The notes beneath the pieces are model-generated. The model searched no databases. It had not been told where the DNA came from and was given only the letters and a program-made list of their open reading frames with translations. The position numbers were made by a program, and so were the translations under genes. 64,000 nt of DNA from Saprospirales bacterium. Lineage in GTDB: Bacteria > Bacteroidota > Bacteroidia > Chitinophagales > Saprospiraceae. This document shows, piece by piece, positions 31,061 through 41,999 of the stretch. Within the stretch, counting starts at the first letter, position 1; each line of letters opens with the position of its first letter. The stretch covers positions 1 through 64,000 of the forward strand of contig JADJBL010000024.1 of the NCBI GenBank assembly GCA_016703765.1, read 5' to 3'.

Positions 31061-31795
31061 TCAGGCTACTTTCTCTTCGCGGATCAGCAACTGGAAGCCG
31101 TTGCCGTGGATATTGACGATCTCGATATTCTCGTCCTTCTTCAGGTATTTCCGCAATTTGGTCACGAACACATCCATGGACCGGGCGGTGAAATAATTGT
31201 CCTCCCCCCATATCTTGGTGAGGGCTTCCGAGCGCGGTAGCACATCGTTCTTAAACATCGCAAACATCCGCAACAGCTGAGCCTCCTTGGGCGATAGCTT
31301 TTCCTTCGACTCATCCGATCCGCCTGGGTTGTAGCTCAGGATTCGAAGGGTATAGTTGAAGTGAAATTTCCCGATGCTGAATTCGCGAATATCTTCGTCC
31401 AGATCAAGTCCTTTGTTCTTGCTGCGCTTGAGCACCGCCTGAATGCGGTACAGGAGTTCTTCCGAATTGAAAGGCTTGGAGATATAATCGTCGGCGCCGA
31501 TCTTAAATCCCTGCAACACGTCTTCCTTCAGGGTCTTGGCCGTTAAAAAAATGATAGGCATTTCGGCGTCGCGCTCGCGAATCTCTTTTGCCAGGGTGAA
31601 GCCGTCTTTTTTGGGCATCATCACGTCGAAGATACACAGATCAAAAACGCCTTTTCGGTAGCTTTCAAAGCCCTGAACCCCATCCGTAGCCAAGGTCACA
31701 TCGTAGTCATATTCTTCCAGGTAGGAGCGCAGCACCTCCCCGAAATTTTGATCGTCTTCTACTAAAAGGATTTTGTTAATCGGTGTCGAAGTCAT
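31061..31795 (-). CDS. OmpR/PhoB-family response regulator (RprY-like)
   Basis: 244 residues from the ATG at 31795; an ATG 13 codons upstream is less typical. The receiver domain has LLVEDDQNFG, phospho-acceptor Asp in IFDVMMPKKDG, and the Lys in DDYISKPFNSEE. The C-terminal winged helix has SPKEAQLLRMFAMF and FTARSMDVFVTKLRKYL followed by the NIHGNGFQLL wing. It lies 50-90 bases downstream of the sensor kinase gene on the same strand, and together they resemble the RprX/RprY pair of Bacteroides. The target genes are unknown. Confidence 0.92.
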   Translation of the reverse strand: MTSTPINKILLVEDDQNFGEVLRSYLEEYDYDVTLATDGVQGFESYRKGVFDLCIFDVMMPKKDGFTLAKEIRERDAEMPIIFLTAKTLKEDVLQGFKIGADDYISKPFNSEELLYRIQAVLKRSKNKGLDLDEDIREFSIGKFHFNYTLRILSYNPGGSDESKEKLSPKEAQLLRMFAMFKNDVLPRSEALTKIWGEDNYFTARSMDVFVTKLRKYLKKDENIEIVNIHGNGFQLLIREEKVA

Positions 31796-31881
31796 AGTCC
31801 GGTTGGATTTTCTTTTCAATAAAGCTGTTTTCATAGGTAGGGATCTTCAAAAAACCTTTAACGCTTTAAAAGCGCTTCTAA

Positions 31882-33432
31882 TTATGCCGATTCGGCGACA
31901 GTATGGCGGGTTTCGACCAGGTAAGGGAAAAACAGGATAAAGCTGCTGCCCTTGCCCAATTCGCTTTTCACTTCGATCTGCCCCTTGTGGGCGGTCATCA
32001 GCGCCTTGACATAGCTAAGGCCCAATCCAAAGCCCTTGACGTCGTGGAGGTTGCCCGTAGGTACCCGGTAAAACTTGTCGAAAATATGCTTTCGGGACTC
32101 CTTGCTCATCCCGATGCCTTTGTCCTTCACCATAACTTCCACCCCGTTGGCTACATTGCACGTATGCACCGATATTTCGGGCGCATCGGACGAATACTTG
32201 TTGGCATTGTCCAGCAGGTTGTTGATAATGTTCGAAATATGGGTCAGATCGCCTTCGACGATGGGGTTGCCCGCTTCCAGGAAGGCCTTGGCCGTGCCGC
32301 CGCGTTTTTCGACCTGAAGGCCGATATTCTCCACGGCCCGGTTGACGACATCGTGCAGGTTTACCTCCGTGAGCCGCAGATCGAAATCCCTCTTGTCGAT
32401 CAGGGCCATTTGAAGCACCTTCTCCACCTGGCTGTTCATGCGCTTGTTCTCTTCCTTGATGATATTGGCAAAGCGCTGCACCTTGGTCGAATCGGCCGAT
32501 ACCTTGGGGCTGGTGATGGAATCTGCAGCCAGCGAGATGGTGGCGATAGGGGTCTTGAATTCGTGGGTCATGTTGTTGATGAAGTCGGTCTTCATCTCCG
32601 ATAGTTTTTTCTGCCGGAAAATGACCAGAACCGTATAGGCAAAACAGAACAGGATCAACGCCGTAAAAACCACCGCGGCAGCCAGGTTGCGCCAGACGTT
32701 CGCCCAAACGAAGCTCGCCTTGGAGGGAAAAAATACCATCAAAAGCCCCGGCGCCTGCCCGTTTTGGGGTTGAAACAGGTTTACCCTGTATTTGGAGGTA
32801 TAGAGGTCTTTATAGCTCTCCTGCGTGACCTGCGGATTGTCGTCGGTGACCAGGAAGTAATTGTTTCCTATGACAAAGCTCTTTTTGGGCCGCGAATAGA
32901 CTCCGTACTTGTACTCCGTGTCGATCCCCAGGTTCTTCAACTCCTGGCTAATATACCCATCCATGTGCTCCAGGTTGATCCGATCCTCCAGGGTGGTGTA
33001 ATCCAGCCCCTCGTAATATTTCATCATCTGCGAAAACTTGCTCACCCGTTCGGACGTACATTTATCGCAGTTGCAAAGAGGTTCGGAAACTAGGACGGTC
33101 AGGAGGTCCTGGCGCGAGAGCTTCACCTGGTCGTTGGAAACATTGTCGAAAGAAAGGGAAACGGTCACTTCGCCTTCCCGGATGCGATCCAGGAGCTCCT
33201 TTTCCATATAGGAGCGCACATATCCGTTGTTGACGAAATTGTAGAAATCGAGCTGCTCGTCGTATTCGAGCCTTTCGGAAACGCGGTTGAGCGCCGCGAA
33301 GACGTTTTTGTCAAACTGCTCCTGATTCAGCCGGATGGACGAGCGTATCCAGTTCACTTGCAACCAGCAAACCCCCAGCAGCGCAGCGCTCATCAACCCG
33401 ATTATGATCCAGATGGCTTTTTTGTTCATCAT
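31882..33432 (-). CDS. Membrane sensor histidine kinase (RprX-like)
   Basis: 516 residues. The first membrane helix is at about 5-28, a periplasmic sensor region spans about 30-245, and the second helix (LAAAVVFTALILFCFAYTVLV) is at about 250-272. The periplasmic region has a CNCDKC cysteine cluster near residue 120 that could be metal- or redox-responsive. HisKA carries the phospho-acceptor His in NNMTHEFKTPIATISLA. The HATPase has NLLDNANKYS, VKDKGIGMS and GFGLGLSYVKAL. There is no HAMP domain. It is cotranscribed with the OmpR-type regulator gene that follows. Confidence 0.92.
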   Translation of the reverse strand: MMNKKAIWIIIGLMSAALLGVCWLQVNWIRSSIRLNQEQFDKNVFAALNRVSERLEYDEQLDFYNFVNNGYVRSYMEKELLDRIREGEVTVSLSFDNVSNDQVKLSRQDLLTVLVSEPLCNCDKCTSERVSKFSQMMKYYEGLDYTTLEDRINLEHMDGYISQELKNLGIDTEYKYGVYSRPKKSFVIGNNYFLVTDDNPQVTQESYKDLYTSKYRVNLFQPQNGQAPGLLMVFFPSKASFVWANVWRNLAAAVVFTALILFCFAYTVLVIFRQKKLSEMKTDFINNMTHEFKTPIATISLAADSITSPKVSADSTKVQRFANIIKEENKRMNSQVEKVLQMALIDKRDFDLRLTEVNLHDVVNRAVENIGLQVEKRGGTAKAFLEAGNPIVEGDLTHISNIINNLLDNANKYSSDAPEISVHTCNVANGVEVMVKDKGIGMSKESRKHIFDKFYRVPTGNLHDVKGFGLGLSYVKALMTAHKGQIEVKSELGKGSSFILFFPYLVETRHTVAESA

Positions 33433-33556
33433 AAGCAGCAGGATTTAACGAGCAACGCTCGCCGTTCCTTAACTAACTATAAACGCCTGAAAGTTAAAAT
33501 TAATAAAAATGGGTTGCGCCTAAGTCTGTTTTAACAGCAATTTAACGCCATAAAGA

Positions 33557-33620
33557 GTTTATGAGGTTTATAACGTTTATGAGATAAATAAACCTCATAA
33601 ACGTTATAAACATTATAAAC
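33557..33620. repeat. Array of 9-base units, direct then inverted, forming an 18-base stem
   Basis: Three direct nonamers (GTTTATGAG, GTTTATAAC, GTTTATGAG) are followed by inverted nonamers ending in ATAAAC (CTCATAAAC, GTTATAAAC, ATTATAAAC). Bases 33566-33583 and 33594-33611 are exact reverse complements with a 10-base loop. It lies downstream of the sprA stop (33629) and upstream of the sensor kinase gene, so it may terminate sprA transcription. Confidence 0.75.
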
Positions 33621-33628
33621 CCATTTTT

Positions 33629-36600
33629 TTAATTGAGCGTAAACCTCACCACAATACCGGCAGAGGTATTGGTAATGGGGAAGGACTGGGAGATCTTCGG
33701 CTCCGTGCGGCGGTAGTCGAAAAACAAACGGAGAGCCAATTGCTTATTGACCTGGTATTCGACCGCGGGTGAAATGGAGATCGCCTTGGTACCCCGCGTC
33801 GGCTCGTTGATCGGTTGGTCCAGCAGGTAGCGGGTCGTGATATCGTCGCGCAGCGAAAAGTCGAAACTGATATCCAGATCGCCGTTGTTGCGCGGGCCGG
33901 AAGCTCCACCCCTGCCGCCTGAACTGCGCCCTCCGCTGGGGGGAACCAGCGGCTCATCCTTCGGCTTCTGGTTCTGCAATTTCTTGAAGAAAGGCAGCCT
34001 CACTTCCGCCAGGCGGTAGCCAAACCCGACGACATACTCGGAGGTCTTGGTCTCGTTGAGACCGTTGTCGAGGAAGCTCATCTGCAGGTTGCGCGTCTTT
34101 TTCACCTCCGCCCGAAGAGAGATATTGTTTTGGGTCCGCAGGTCGATCCCGATGAGGGGCGCCAATTGCTCGGTAATGACGATAGCCGGGATTTCGAAGC
34201 GGGAGTAAAAATCGCTCGTTTCCGGATTAAGCTGGCTGGGGTTGCCGGGTTCATAAAGCAGGTCGGTCTGGAACGTGTTGACCGTCAGCGTCGATTTGTA
34301 TCCGTGCTTGATGCTGAAATTGGAAAAGATATCCTTGAAAAACGGCAGCTTCGACAAGCCGTTATAGGTCAGCGTCCAGTTCAGGTTCGGGAGGGTGTTT
34401 TTCAGGACATTGGTATAATCCTGATCGACCGACACATCATTCGCGTTCTGCCCGGTATAAGCGGCGAGGAATGCGGGTATCAGCACGCTCTGTTGCACCC
34501 GCCCATAGCCGTATGGGAAACCCAGCGTATCTCCCTGGAAGGGATCGGCATGAATGCCCTCGCCCAAACGCCGGGCTACGATGACCCGGTTGTCTTCGAA
34601 CTGGTGGAACAGATCGACCAGATCGGGCTCCTGATCCCGGAACAGGGTACCCATGGAGAAATACGAAATAGTGAAGGATCCCACGTCCTTCGGGATGAGG
34701 TGCTCGTATTCCTGCTGAAAACGCTCGGTTCCCGTGCCGAGGAGCTCATCCCTGCGGAAGAACTCCGAATGGAAATTGGAGTAGTTCCGCATAGCGGTGA
34801 TATCGATCCGGAAATCGCTGAACGGCTCCAGACTCAACTGTCCGTCGATCACCTGGCTGTAGTCCTGGGTCACCGGCTGGTTCAACAGTTGATCGCCGGA
34901 GATCCAGTTCCAGTTCTTATACAGCCAGTCGTCCGTGGCGTAATAGCTCTCCTGGCGGATATTGGGCTGCAAACCGGCCACAAAATCCCAGCCGGGCGCC
35001 GTGAAGCTGTTGGCTTGACCCAGGAATTCGGTCTCGGGCAAAAAGCCCGGCACCACCGTCCCGAAGTTTTCGGAATAGGCAAGGCGAAGCTTCCGAACCA
35101 AAAGGAGCGGCCTCACTACGGCTTTCACCACGGGATTGATCTCGGCTTTCTTCTTCTCCTCCTTGCTTTGCTTGGGCGATGCGCCAGCTTTCGGAGGATT
35201 GGCTCCGACATCTGCGGGCAATTCCCCGCCGCCGCTATTTCCACCGTCCACGCCCGAACTTCCGTCCAGACCGGAAGGATTGTTCTTTCCTCCCTTGTTT
35301 TTGGGGTTTCCCCGGCCTCCGGAGCCGCCGCTTTGACCGGCCTCTTCCATGGGCTCGCCTTTCGACTTGCCGGAAGCGCCCGGCCTGGATTTGGTATTGA
35401 CCTTCTTGAGGAAACCGATCTTGTTGTACATTTTCTCGAACTCGAAATCGGCATTGACCGTCCTCGACTGAGTATTCTGGATGACGTTACCCAGGGAAAC
35501 CGTGTTTTGCGCCGCGGCATTCCAGTTGTAGGTAGCTGCATAGGTCGCCCGCACATTGATCCAGTCGAGCGGGGGAATGAGCTTGAAGGGCAGGTTATAG
35601 TTCAGGTTGACGTTGTGGCTGTAGGTCTTGTTCCGGCCGAAATCCTGGATATTATTCCATACCATCTGCTTCTCTGCATCGGTGTCGATCAGCCCCTCGG
35701 GCTCGTCGATCACCGCAAAATTGAGTGCGTTGAAATTCAGTTTGAGGGACTTGGTGAGGTCCCATTGCAGGTTGAAGTTCCGGTCCCAGGTCCAGCGTTT
35801 GTTGTAAAAGGTGGTGTATTGCGGGTCTCCTCCTGTGAAGCGGTAAGAGGTCTGGTTGAGCTGCCGGTCCATCAGGGTGCTGAAGGTAAAGGAGTTGGGC
35901 AGCGGGTTGAAGTTGAACTCGGTGAGGAGCTGCAGGGCCTTGATATCCTTTTTAATGAGCCATTTGACGGGGGTGATGTAGTTCACCTTCCGGTTGAACC
36001 CGTAGTTCAGCGTGCCCTGATTTCGCGTGAGCTTGTCGCTTTCGATGATGGGGTCGCGGCGCTCGGTGACAGAGCGGGCGTAGGAAACGCCGAAATTGGA
36101 AATATCCCATGGCATGGGAGTGGCGTTTTTCGTCGCCCGGTCCTTGCGCACGTTGGTAAAGTTGATGCTTCGGATGGATTGGACATCCTGGGCCTGGGTC
36201 CTGATCGAATCCCGGGTATTTGCCGGGGCTTGCGACAGTTTCTCCGGCAGGGTGATGTCCAGATCGTAGGGGTCGAATTGAGGCGTGCTCACGATCTGGG
36301 ATACCTGGGCATAGAACGGGACTTTTATGCCCCAGTTTTGGGGAAGGAATTTACCCAGTTCCAGATCGGTGGACACGTCGATGGAAGCCACATTCTCCCG
36401 GCTCCGCTCCAGCAATTGCTGGTCTAGCGCCCCGAAGCCGATGCTGCTGAAACTTCCCGCCACGCTGAGGTTTCCGAAATCCGCCAGTTGGAGGTCCATC
36501 CTGGCCAGGGCTGCGGCTCCACCCCGTTCGTCGAGGCCGAATACGCGCATTTCATTCACCCATATCTCGGCGCAGTGCGCCTGGCTATCGTCAGCCGGGT

Positions 36601-39600
36601 TGCGGATACCGATCATCACGCCCTTCACGTCTCCCAGGTTCGGGTTTCCCTTGATCCTCACCTTGGCGCCGGGCTTTGCCGGGTCGTCATATCCGACGAG
36701 GGGGAACAAAGCCCCGGGGTCCACATTGGAGTTGTTGCGAAGGAGCTTTAAAACCTTGAATATCTCGAAGTTGATATCGAATTCATTTGATTCGGGCCAT
36801 ACGACGCGCGGATAATCCGGGTGGTTGTAGGGAAAATCCCCTACCGAAAGATCTACGGGAATTTCGTATTCATAGTAGTTTCTCGAAAAGTCGCTACCGA
36901 TGCGCACAAATACGCTCAGGTCGCCGTCCTGCAACAGGGGGTCGCTGGGTTTGGGCTCCGCGTGCACGAACATTTTGAGGCCCTCGTACAAGCGAAGGTC
37001 TAGGTCCACGAGTTTGTAGATCGACTTCTCCTGCCCGTCGCGGAGGTTGCAGACGTTCATGGAAAGGGCGGCCTCGTTTTGCTGCGCGTTCTGGTTTACC
37101 CCGATGGCCCGTTCCCGGGTGATGCCCGGAGGCAGGATGTATCCAAAGGGCTGGCGGCTGGTATTTTCCTCGATGTTTACATCATTGACGTCAAACACGG
37201 CGTCGCCCTCCTCCAACGGCCCTTCCAGGCCGGTGGGGCCGTCGGGCAGCAGGTAGCGGCGCCACTGGTTGCGCACGAGGTCGAGGCGGGCAAAGCGCAG
37301 GGTGACCGGCGCCTCAAAATCCCGGACGTACATCCGGATGAAGCGGATAGCGCGAAAATCCTGAATACCGCCCACTTTGCGGAAGTTGACGTTGTCGGCG
37401 GGCAGATCGAGGGGCACTTTAAAACGGTACCAAATTCTATCCTGATTGGCGTCCATGACGGAGTCCGTCACGAATTCGCTCCGCATGTCGATACCCTTGT
37501 TTCCGTCCCATTTGATGGGGATGCGGTATTGAAAATACGACTCCGTTTCGTTGAGGGTCAGGTCGTTGTTCAGATCCTCCGTATCGGGCAGGGTACGGCC
37601 GAAAGTGACGGAGTTATTGTTGTTGTTATCCCCTTCCGCTGCGGAGGGGGTATTGCCTTGGGTATTGTTGTACCGGAAGTACCGCTTGAGCACGTCGGGC
37701 GGGTCTTCGCTGAATACGTTCCGGTCGTTGTAATAGGTGTAGTTGTCGAAAGAGGGGTCGGCGAGGATGGAGTCTTTGATGGGTCCGGAAAGGACGCCGG
37801 TCTGGATCTCCTGCAGGAAGTTGGCGAAAAACTCCCTTTCCTGCTCGTCGTCCAGTCCATCGAGTCCCACGTCCTGGGCCTTGCGGCGCGCGGGGTCAGC
37901 GTCGAAGGAGGTGGTGATCTGCGGGACGATCGGAATACGGCCCCATTGGGTATTGATCACCAGATCGTCCGGGTTCTCGAGATCCGGGTCGTTGGGGTCG
38001 GGGAGACCGTTTTCGAAAAATTTCCTGGAATCCCGGAGAATATCTTCCGAAATATTGCCCAGGTTGATGTAGATATCCCCTTCGTAATCCTGGGGATTGG
38101 GCACGGCGTTGCCGCTCCCGTCGGGGTCGAGGAAGGGGCTGAGCAGCCAGAATTCGACGAACTCGACGTTGGCCGCCTGGAAGTCATTCGTGTTGATGGC
38201 CCGCATGATCCCGGCCCAGCGGGTATCCGGATCTTTCAGGCTTCCGTCGGCATTGAGACCAGAAGAATAGGGCGTTCCCGACGGCACATCGAAGTTGTAG
38301 GATCCCCGGAGATTGGGGTAATAGGTCAGGTCGAGGGTTTGCAGGGTATTGAGCAGCGGGTTCAGGCTCGGGTTGCTGAAGTTGCGGAATACCTCCCTGG
38401 TCGGGATCCGCATGATATAGGGATTTGTCAGGTTATTGCCCCGCACCGCGTCGTCGATGCGGTACCAGGACAAATGGGCCCGGTTTACCCCGGAAAGTAT
38501 GGTATTTTCTTCCACCGATTCGGGGAAGAAGGGATTGCTGTTTTTCTCGTCGTTCTGCGGCACGCTGGAAAGCACCCATTGGTTGGGCTGGATATGCAGC
38601 GGAATGGCCGCGATGCTTCCCTCGAAGTCGTCGATATACTACGCCGCCGTTTTCCTCATCGCTGTCCTCGTCGATGGCGCGCGCATGGCCGGGTTTCAGA
38701 ATGGCGGTTTCCGCCATGAAGGTCAGGTTGGACGGGGCCTTGGTCTGCAACAGGGGAAGCTTATCCACCATCCGGGTCACCCAGGGCACTTCCTTGCTGA
38801 ATTGGAGGTCCAGCCCGTAGATCCGGTTGTTGATGGGGTCGTCTCCGATATTGACCTTGGGGGTAAATGGCCTTTCAAACAAATGGAGGTAGGTACCCCC
38901 GATGGTCAGGTTTTTGTTAACGGTGTAATCCGCTCGCAAGCCTACCATGGTTTTTCGCTGGAAACCGAACAGGGCATTGTCCTCAAAGGAAACCCGGATA
39001 GGGACCCCGGAGGCCAGAAGTGCATCGTTGAGAATGCGCACCCGGCCGATGTTATAGTCGATCTCATAGTCGCGGCCTTCCTCCAGTTGTTGGCCGCCGG
39101 CGGTCACATTCACCGAGCCGGGAGGGATATTGAAGGCCCCGAGGGAAATTTCGTTGGAAACCGAGGATTTATAACTCCCCCGGATGATAAACCGGTTGAG
39201 GTAGGCCGCCTCGATGGCGCGTATCTTGGTGGAGTCGTATAGTTGCTGGTACACATACCTCGCGCTGTCCAGAGGGCTGGGAATCTGCACCGCCAGGGCG
39301 CTGCCAAAGGGCTCCAGCACGGGGAACATGATACGTCCGTTCTGCGGGTTGATCGTCACACCCGGCACGAAGTCGAACACCCCGTCCGGCTGTGGATCGC
39401 CTTGCGTATTGAGATTATCGAGGTTGAACACGTTGAGCAGGGGCTTGCCCTTGATATCGGTGTCGGGAAGGAAGCGCTTATCCCCTCCTGCCGGCTCTTC
39501 GAAGTATATATCCAGCTTGAAATCCTGCTGGTTGACGTTGAAAGCCCCGATGGAGTAGACGTTTTTCATCATGAGGTCCCAGGCGGGCACATCCACCCGC

Positions 39601-41161
39601 TGGGTCGTGCTCTTGAGCATCTTGACGAACAGGATCTTCTGCTCCTGAATGGAGTCGCCCGTCTGTGGCACGTCGTCGGCGAATTGACCGACCTGGAAGG
39701 TGCTGTCTTTATAGGAGTACTGGTAGGACACCCCCAGCACCTGGTCGGGGTTGACGTTGATATTGACCGATACGATCCCGAGCTCGGGATGGTAGGTAAA
39801 TTCGGTACCGGAGAGCTGGCGGGCGGTGACTTTTTCAAAATCCCTGGCCTGCTGAAAACTGAAGGGCGGGATCCGCAACTCGGACACCACTTTATCCACC
39901 AGTTCCGTACGCGGATTGGCCTTGAGCAGGGAGTAGATGGGGTTGGCGTTGTTGTCCGGAAGGCCGTGGGCGCCGGTCAGGTCGCGGTAAACCGGGATAA
40001 AGGGCGGCTGTATGGCAGGGTTGTTGGAGGTCATCTTGTCGCGGCTGGGCTCCCCCAGGTCGGCGATGGCCACGATCTCCCTGACGTTGTTGAATTCCCG
40101 CCGGTCGTTGGTGATCCAGACCTGGATCTTTTCGATGCGGAAAAGGGTCTTGATCTGGGGCAGGTTTTCCAGCGCTTCTTCAAAAACGTTGCGGTTGTAA
40201 TGCGAGAGGAAGAAGTGCCGGTTTTCGTCGTATTCATTGGCCCGCACCTCGAATTCCTGCAACTGGCTGCCTCCCTCCAGGGTGATCTGCTCGCGCTCGG
40301 AGTTTTGCTGCGCCACGAGTCCGGTGACTCGCAGGCGGCCAAACTGCAATTCGGTCTTGATCCCGAAGAGGCTCTGGTTGCCCTGGATGAGCGAACCGCG
40401 CAAGGGCAGGCTCACATTTCCCGCCTCGATCTTTTTGATGATCTCGTCCTCGCTGAAATTGTCGGCGTTGTAGTCGAGCTTGATCGGGTTTTCAAAGTCA
40501 AAGGTCGCCTGGGTATTGTAGTTGAAGGAAAGTTTGAGTTTTTCACCGATCGAGCCCTGCACATCCGTCTGGATGGCCATGTCGAAATCGAAGCCCCCCT
40601 GCCGTCGCTGTCGTTCCAACAGGGCGGGGTTTTCGACATTTTGAAAATCGACCCCGAAAGTGAGGTCGATAGAGCCCTGGGGGCGGATATCCACTGTAGA
40701 CCCTCCAAAAGGCGGTCCACCAGATTGTTTTTCAAATCGAACTTGGCGATGGGGTCCACCCTTCCCGGCCCGGCGTCTGCCCCGCTTACCCCCAGCAATT
40801 GCTGAAAATAAGCCTGTTCCTGTTGACGAGCCTGGTATTCCATATACTCGTCGAAAGTCATATAGGAGGGCATGCGGTAGAAATCATCCCCGATGCGTTC
40901 GGTGATCATATACAGGCCCGTTTCCGGGTCGTATTCCACACTTTGCTCGATGATTTCCGGGTCTTCGAGATCGAAGGGATTGTTGGAGGGGTCGCTGATG
41001 AAATCGCCGTAGCGTTCTTCAATGGGGATGGTGTCCTGCACCCCCAGTATAAGGTCCGGGGTATAAGGGTCTTCCAGGTTGGCGCTGGCAAATGTGCGGG
41101 CGCTGACGATCACCCCCAGTATTACCAACAGACCGACTAAGCGTATACATTCTCTATTCAT
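33629..41161 (-). CDS. sprA: SprA, type 9 secretion translocon / gliding motility protein, two frameshifts
   Basis: About 2510 residues after joining, the normal size of SprA, the giant 36-strand outer-membrane channel of the type 9 secretion system. The N-terminal signal region (IRLVGLLVILGVIVSA) is at 41161. SprA-type sequence includes RPQGSIDLTFGVDFQNVENP, a RIMFPVLEPFG plug-like part, YIDDFEGSIAAIPL, a Gly/Pro/Lys-rich low-complexity insert at about 35140-35390, and an aromatic-rich barrel to the end (AGIVVRFTLN). Frame breaks lie at about 40707-40710 (one missing T on the coding strand) and 38634-38645 (one extra base or two missing). ruvA is directly upstream on the same strand, an arrangement common in Bacteroidota. 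Long plus-strand open frames opposite this gene are shadows. Confidence 0.93.
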
Positions 41162-41303
41162 AAGGATCTAAATAGGCCGACTTTGCCAAAGGATTGTAAA
41201 TTCAGGAATCAAACGCAGCCCCGACCTGATTTTTGTTTTTCTTAAAAATTTTAACAAAAATAGTCAACCCTCGCATTTTTCCCAGTCCGGAGAAACTCCT
41301 CGA

Positions 41304-41894
41304 TCAGGACAGATGTTGAAGCGCCATCTTGATCAGCTTCTCCACGCTGTTCATATCGGGGTGTTCTTTAATGATCTGGTTGAGGGCTTTTTGAATCGGT
41401 ATCCGGGAGAATCCCAGCGCTAATAAGGCAGATAACGCCTCCTGCCGGATAGTATTGTCTGCCGAAGGGCTCTGGGCCCAATCTTCCCCCGCATCTTTCT
41501 GCACCTTATCCTTCAGCTCGAGGATGATCCGCTTGGCCGTCTTGGGGCCGATCCCCTTCACCCGGTTGAATTGGCGATCGTCTTCCGATAAAATGGCGGA
41601 CCGGATCTCATCCGTGGAAAGGGAGGAAAGGACCAACTGCGCGGTAGCAGGGCCGATGCCCGAAACGGAGATCAAATGCGTGAAAAGGGTTCGCTCTTGC
41701 TCGTCCGAAAAACCGAACAGGCTGTGACCGTCTTCCTTGACATGAAAATAGGTCAGGAGTTTCACGTGCTCCAGGCTTTCAATCCTGGCATACGTGTTCA
41801 GGCTGATATTAACCTTGTAGCCAAGCCCTCCTGCCTCCACCACTACATAAGTGGGGGTCTTGAACGTAATCAGGCCGTTTATGTGATGGATCAT
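41304..41894 (-). CDS. ruvA: Holliday junction DNA helicase subunit RuvA
   Basis: 196 residues. The N-terminal OB domain has MIHHINGLITFKTPTYVVVE and FHVKEDGHSLFGFSDEQER. Two helix-hairpin-helix motifs follow (LISVSGIGPATAQLVLS and FNRVKGIGPKTAKRIILELK), and the C-terminal domain that contacts RuvB is at about 145-196 (EALSALLALGFSRIPIQKAL). RuvA binds four-way junctions in recombination repair. It precedes sprA on the same strand with a 140-base gap, and diverges from purD. Confidence 0.96.
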   Translation of the reverse strand: MIHHINGLITFKTPTYVVVEAGGLGYKVNISLNTYARIESLEHVKLLTYFHVKEDGHSLFGFSDEQERTLFTHLISVSGIGPATAQLVLSSLSTDEIRSAILSEDDRQFNRVKGIGPKTAKRIILELKDKVQKDAGEDWAQSPSADNTIRQEALSALLALGFSRIPIQKALNQIIKEHPDMNSVEKLIKMALQHLS

Positions 41895-41933
41895 GCTTTC
41901 TCAAATTGGGGTACGAAGGTACGAATTTTTATA

Positions 41934-41966
41934 ATCACATCAGCGGCCTAATGCCGCTGATGTGAT
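41934..41966. promoter_or_regulatory. 14-base inverted repeat in the ruvA-purD divergent region
   Basis: ATCACATCAGCGGC (41934-41947) and its exact complement (41953-41966) flank a CTAAT spacer. It sits just upstream of the purD -7 box, where the -33 element would fall, so it may be an operator. Because both flanking genes point away, a terminator is unlikely. Confidence 0.5.
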
Positions 41967-41977
41967 GAAACATAGGT

Positions 41978-41985
41978 TATCTTTG
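41978..41985 (+). promoter_or_regulatory. Bacteroidota -7 promoter box of purD (TATCTTTG)
   Basis: TATCTTTG matches TAnnTTTG and ends 14 bases before the purD ATG, implying a very short leader. Confidence 0.65.
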
Positions 41986-41999
41986 CGGGCAAAAAGCAA

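Noticed and set aside
33433..33628. Possible small RNA or tRNA in the gap before the sprA end
   Set aside because: Only the nonamer hairpin array is visible; there is no cloverleaf and no promoter box.
34130..36427. A 765-codon open frame on the plus strand opposite sprA, and a similar 546-codon one at 37079-38719
   Set aside because: Their translations have no domain pattern and exactly mirror the codon positions of the well-supported sprA gene. Long antisense frames are expected in GC-rich coding DNA.
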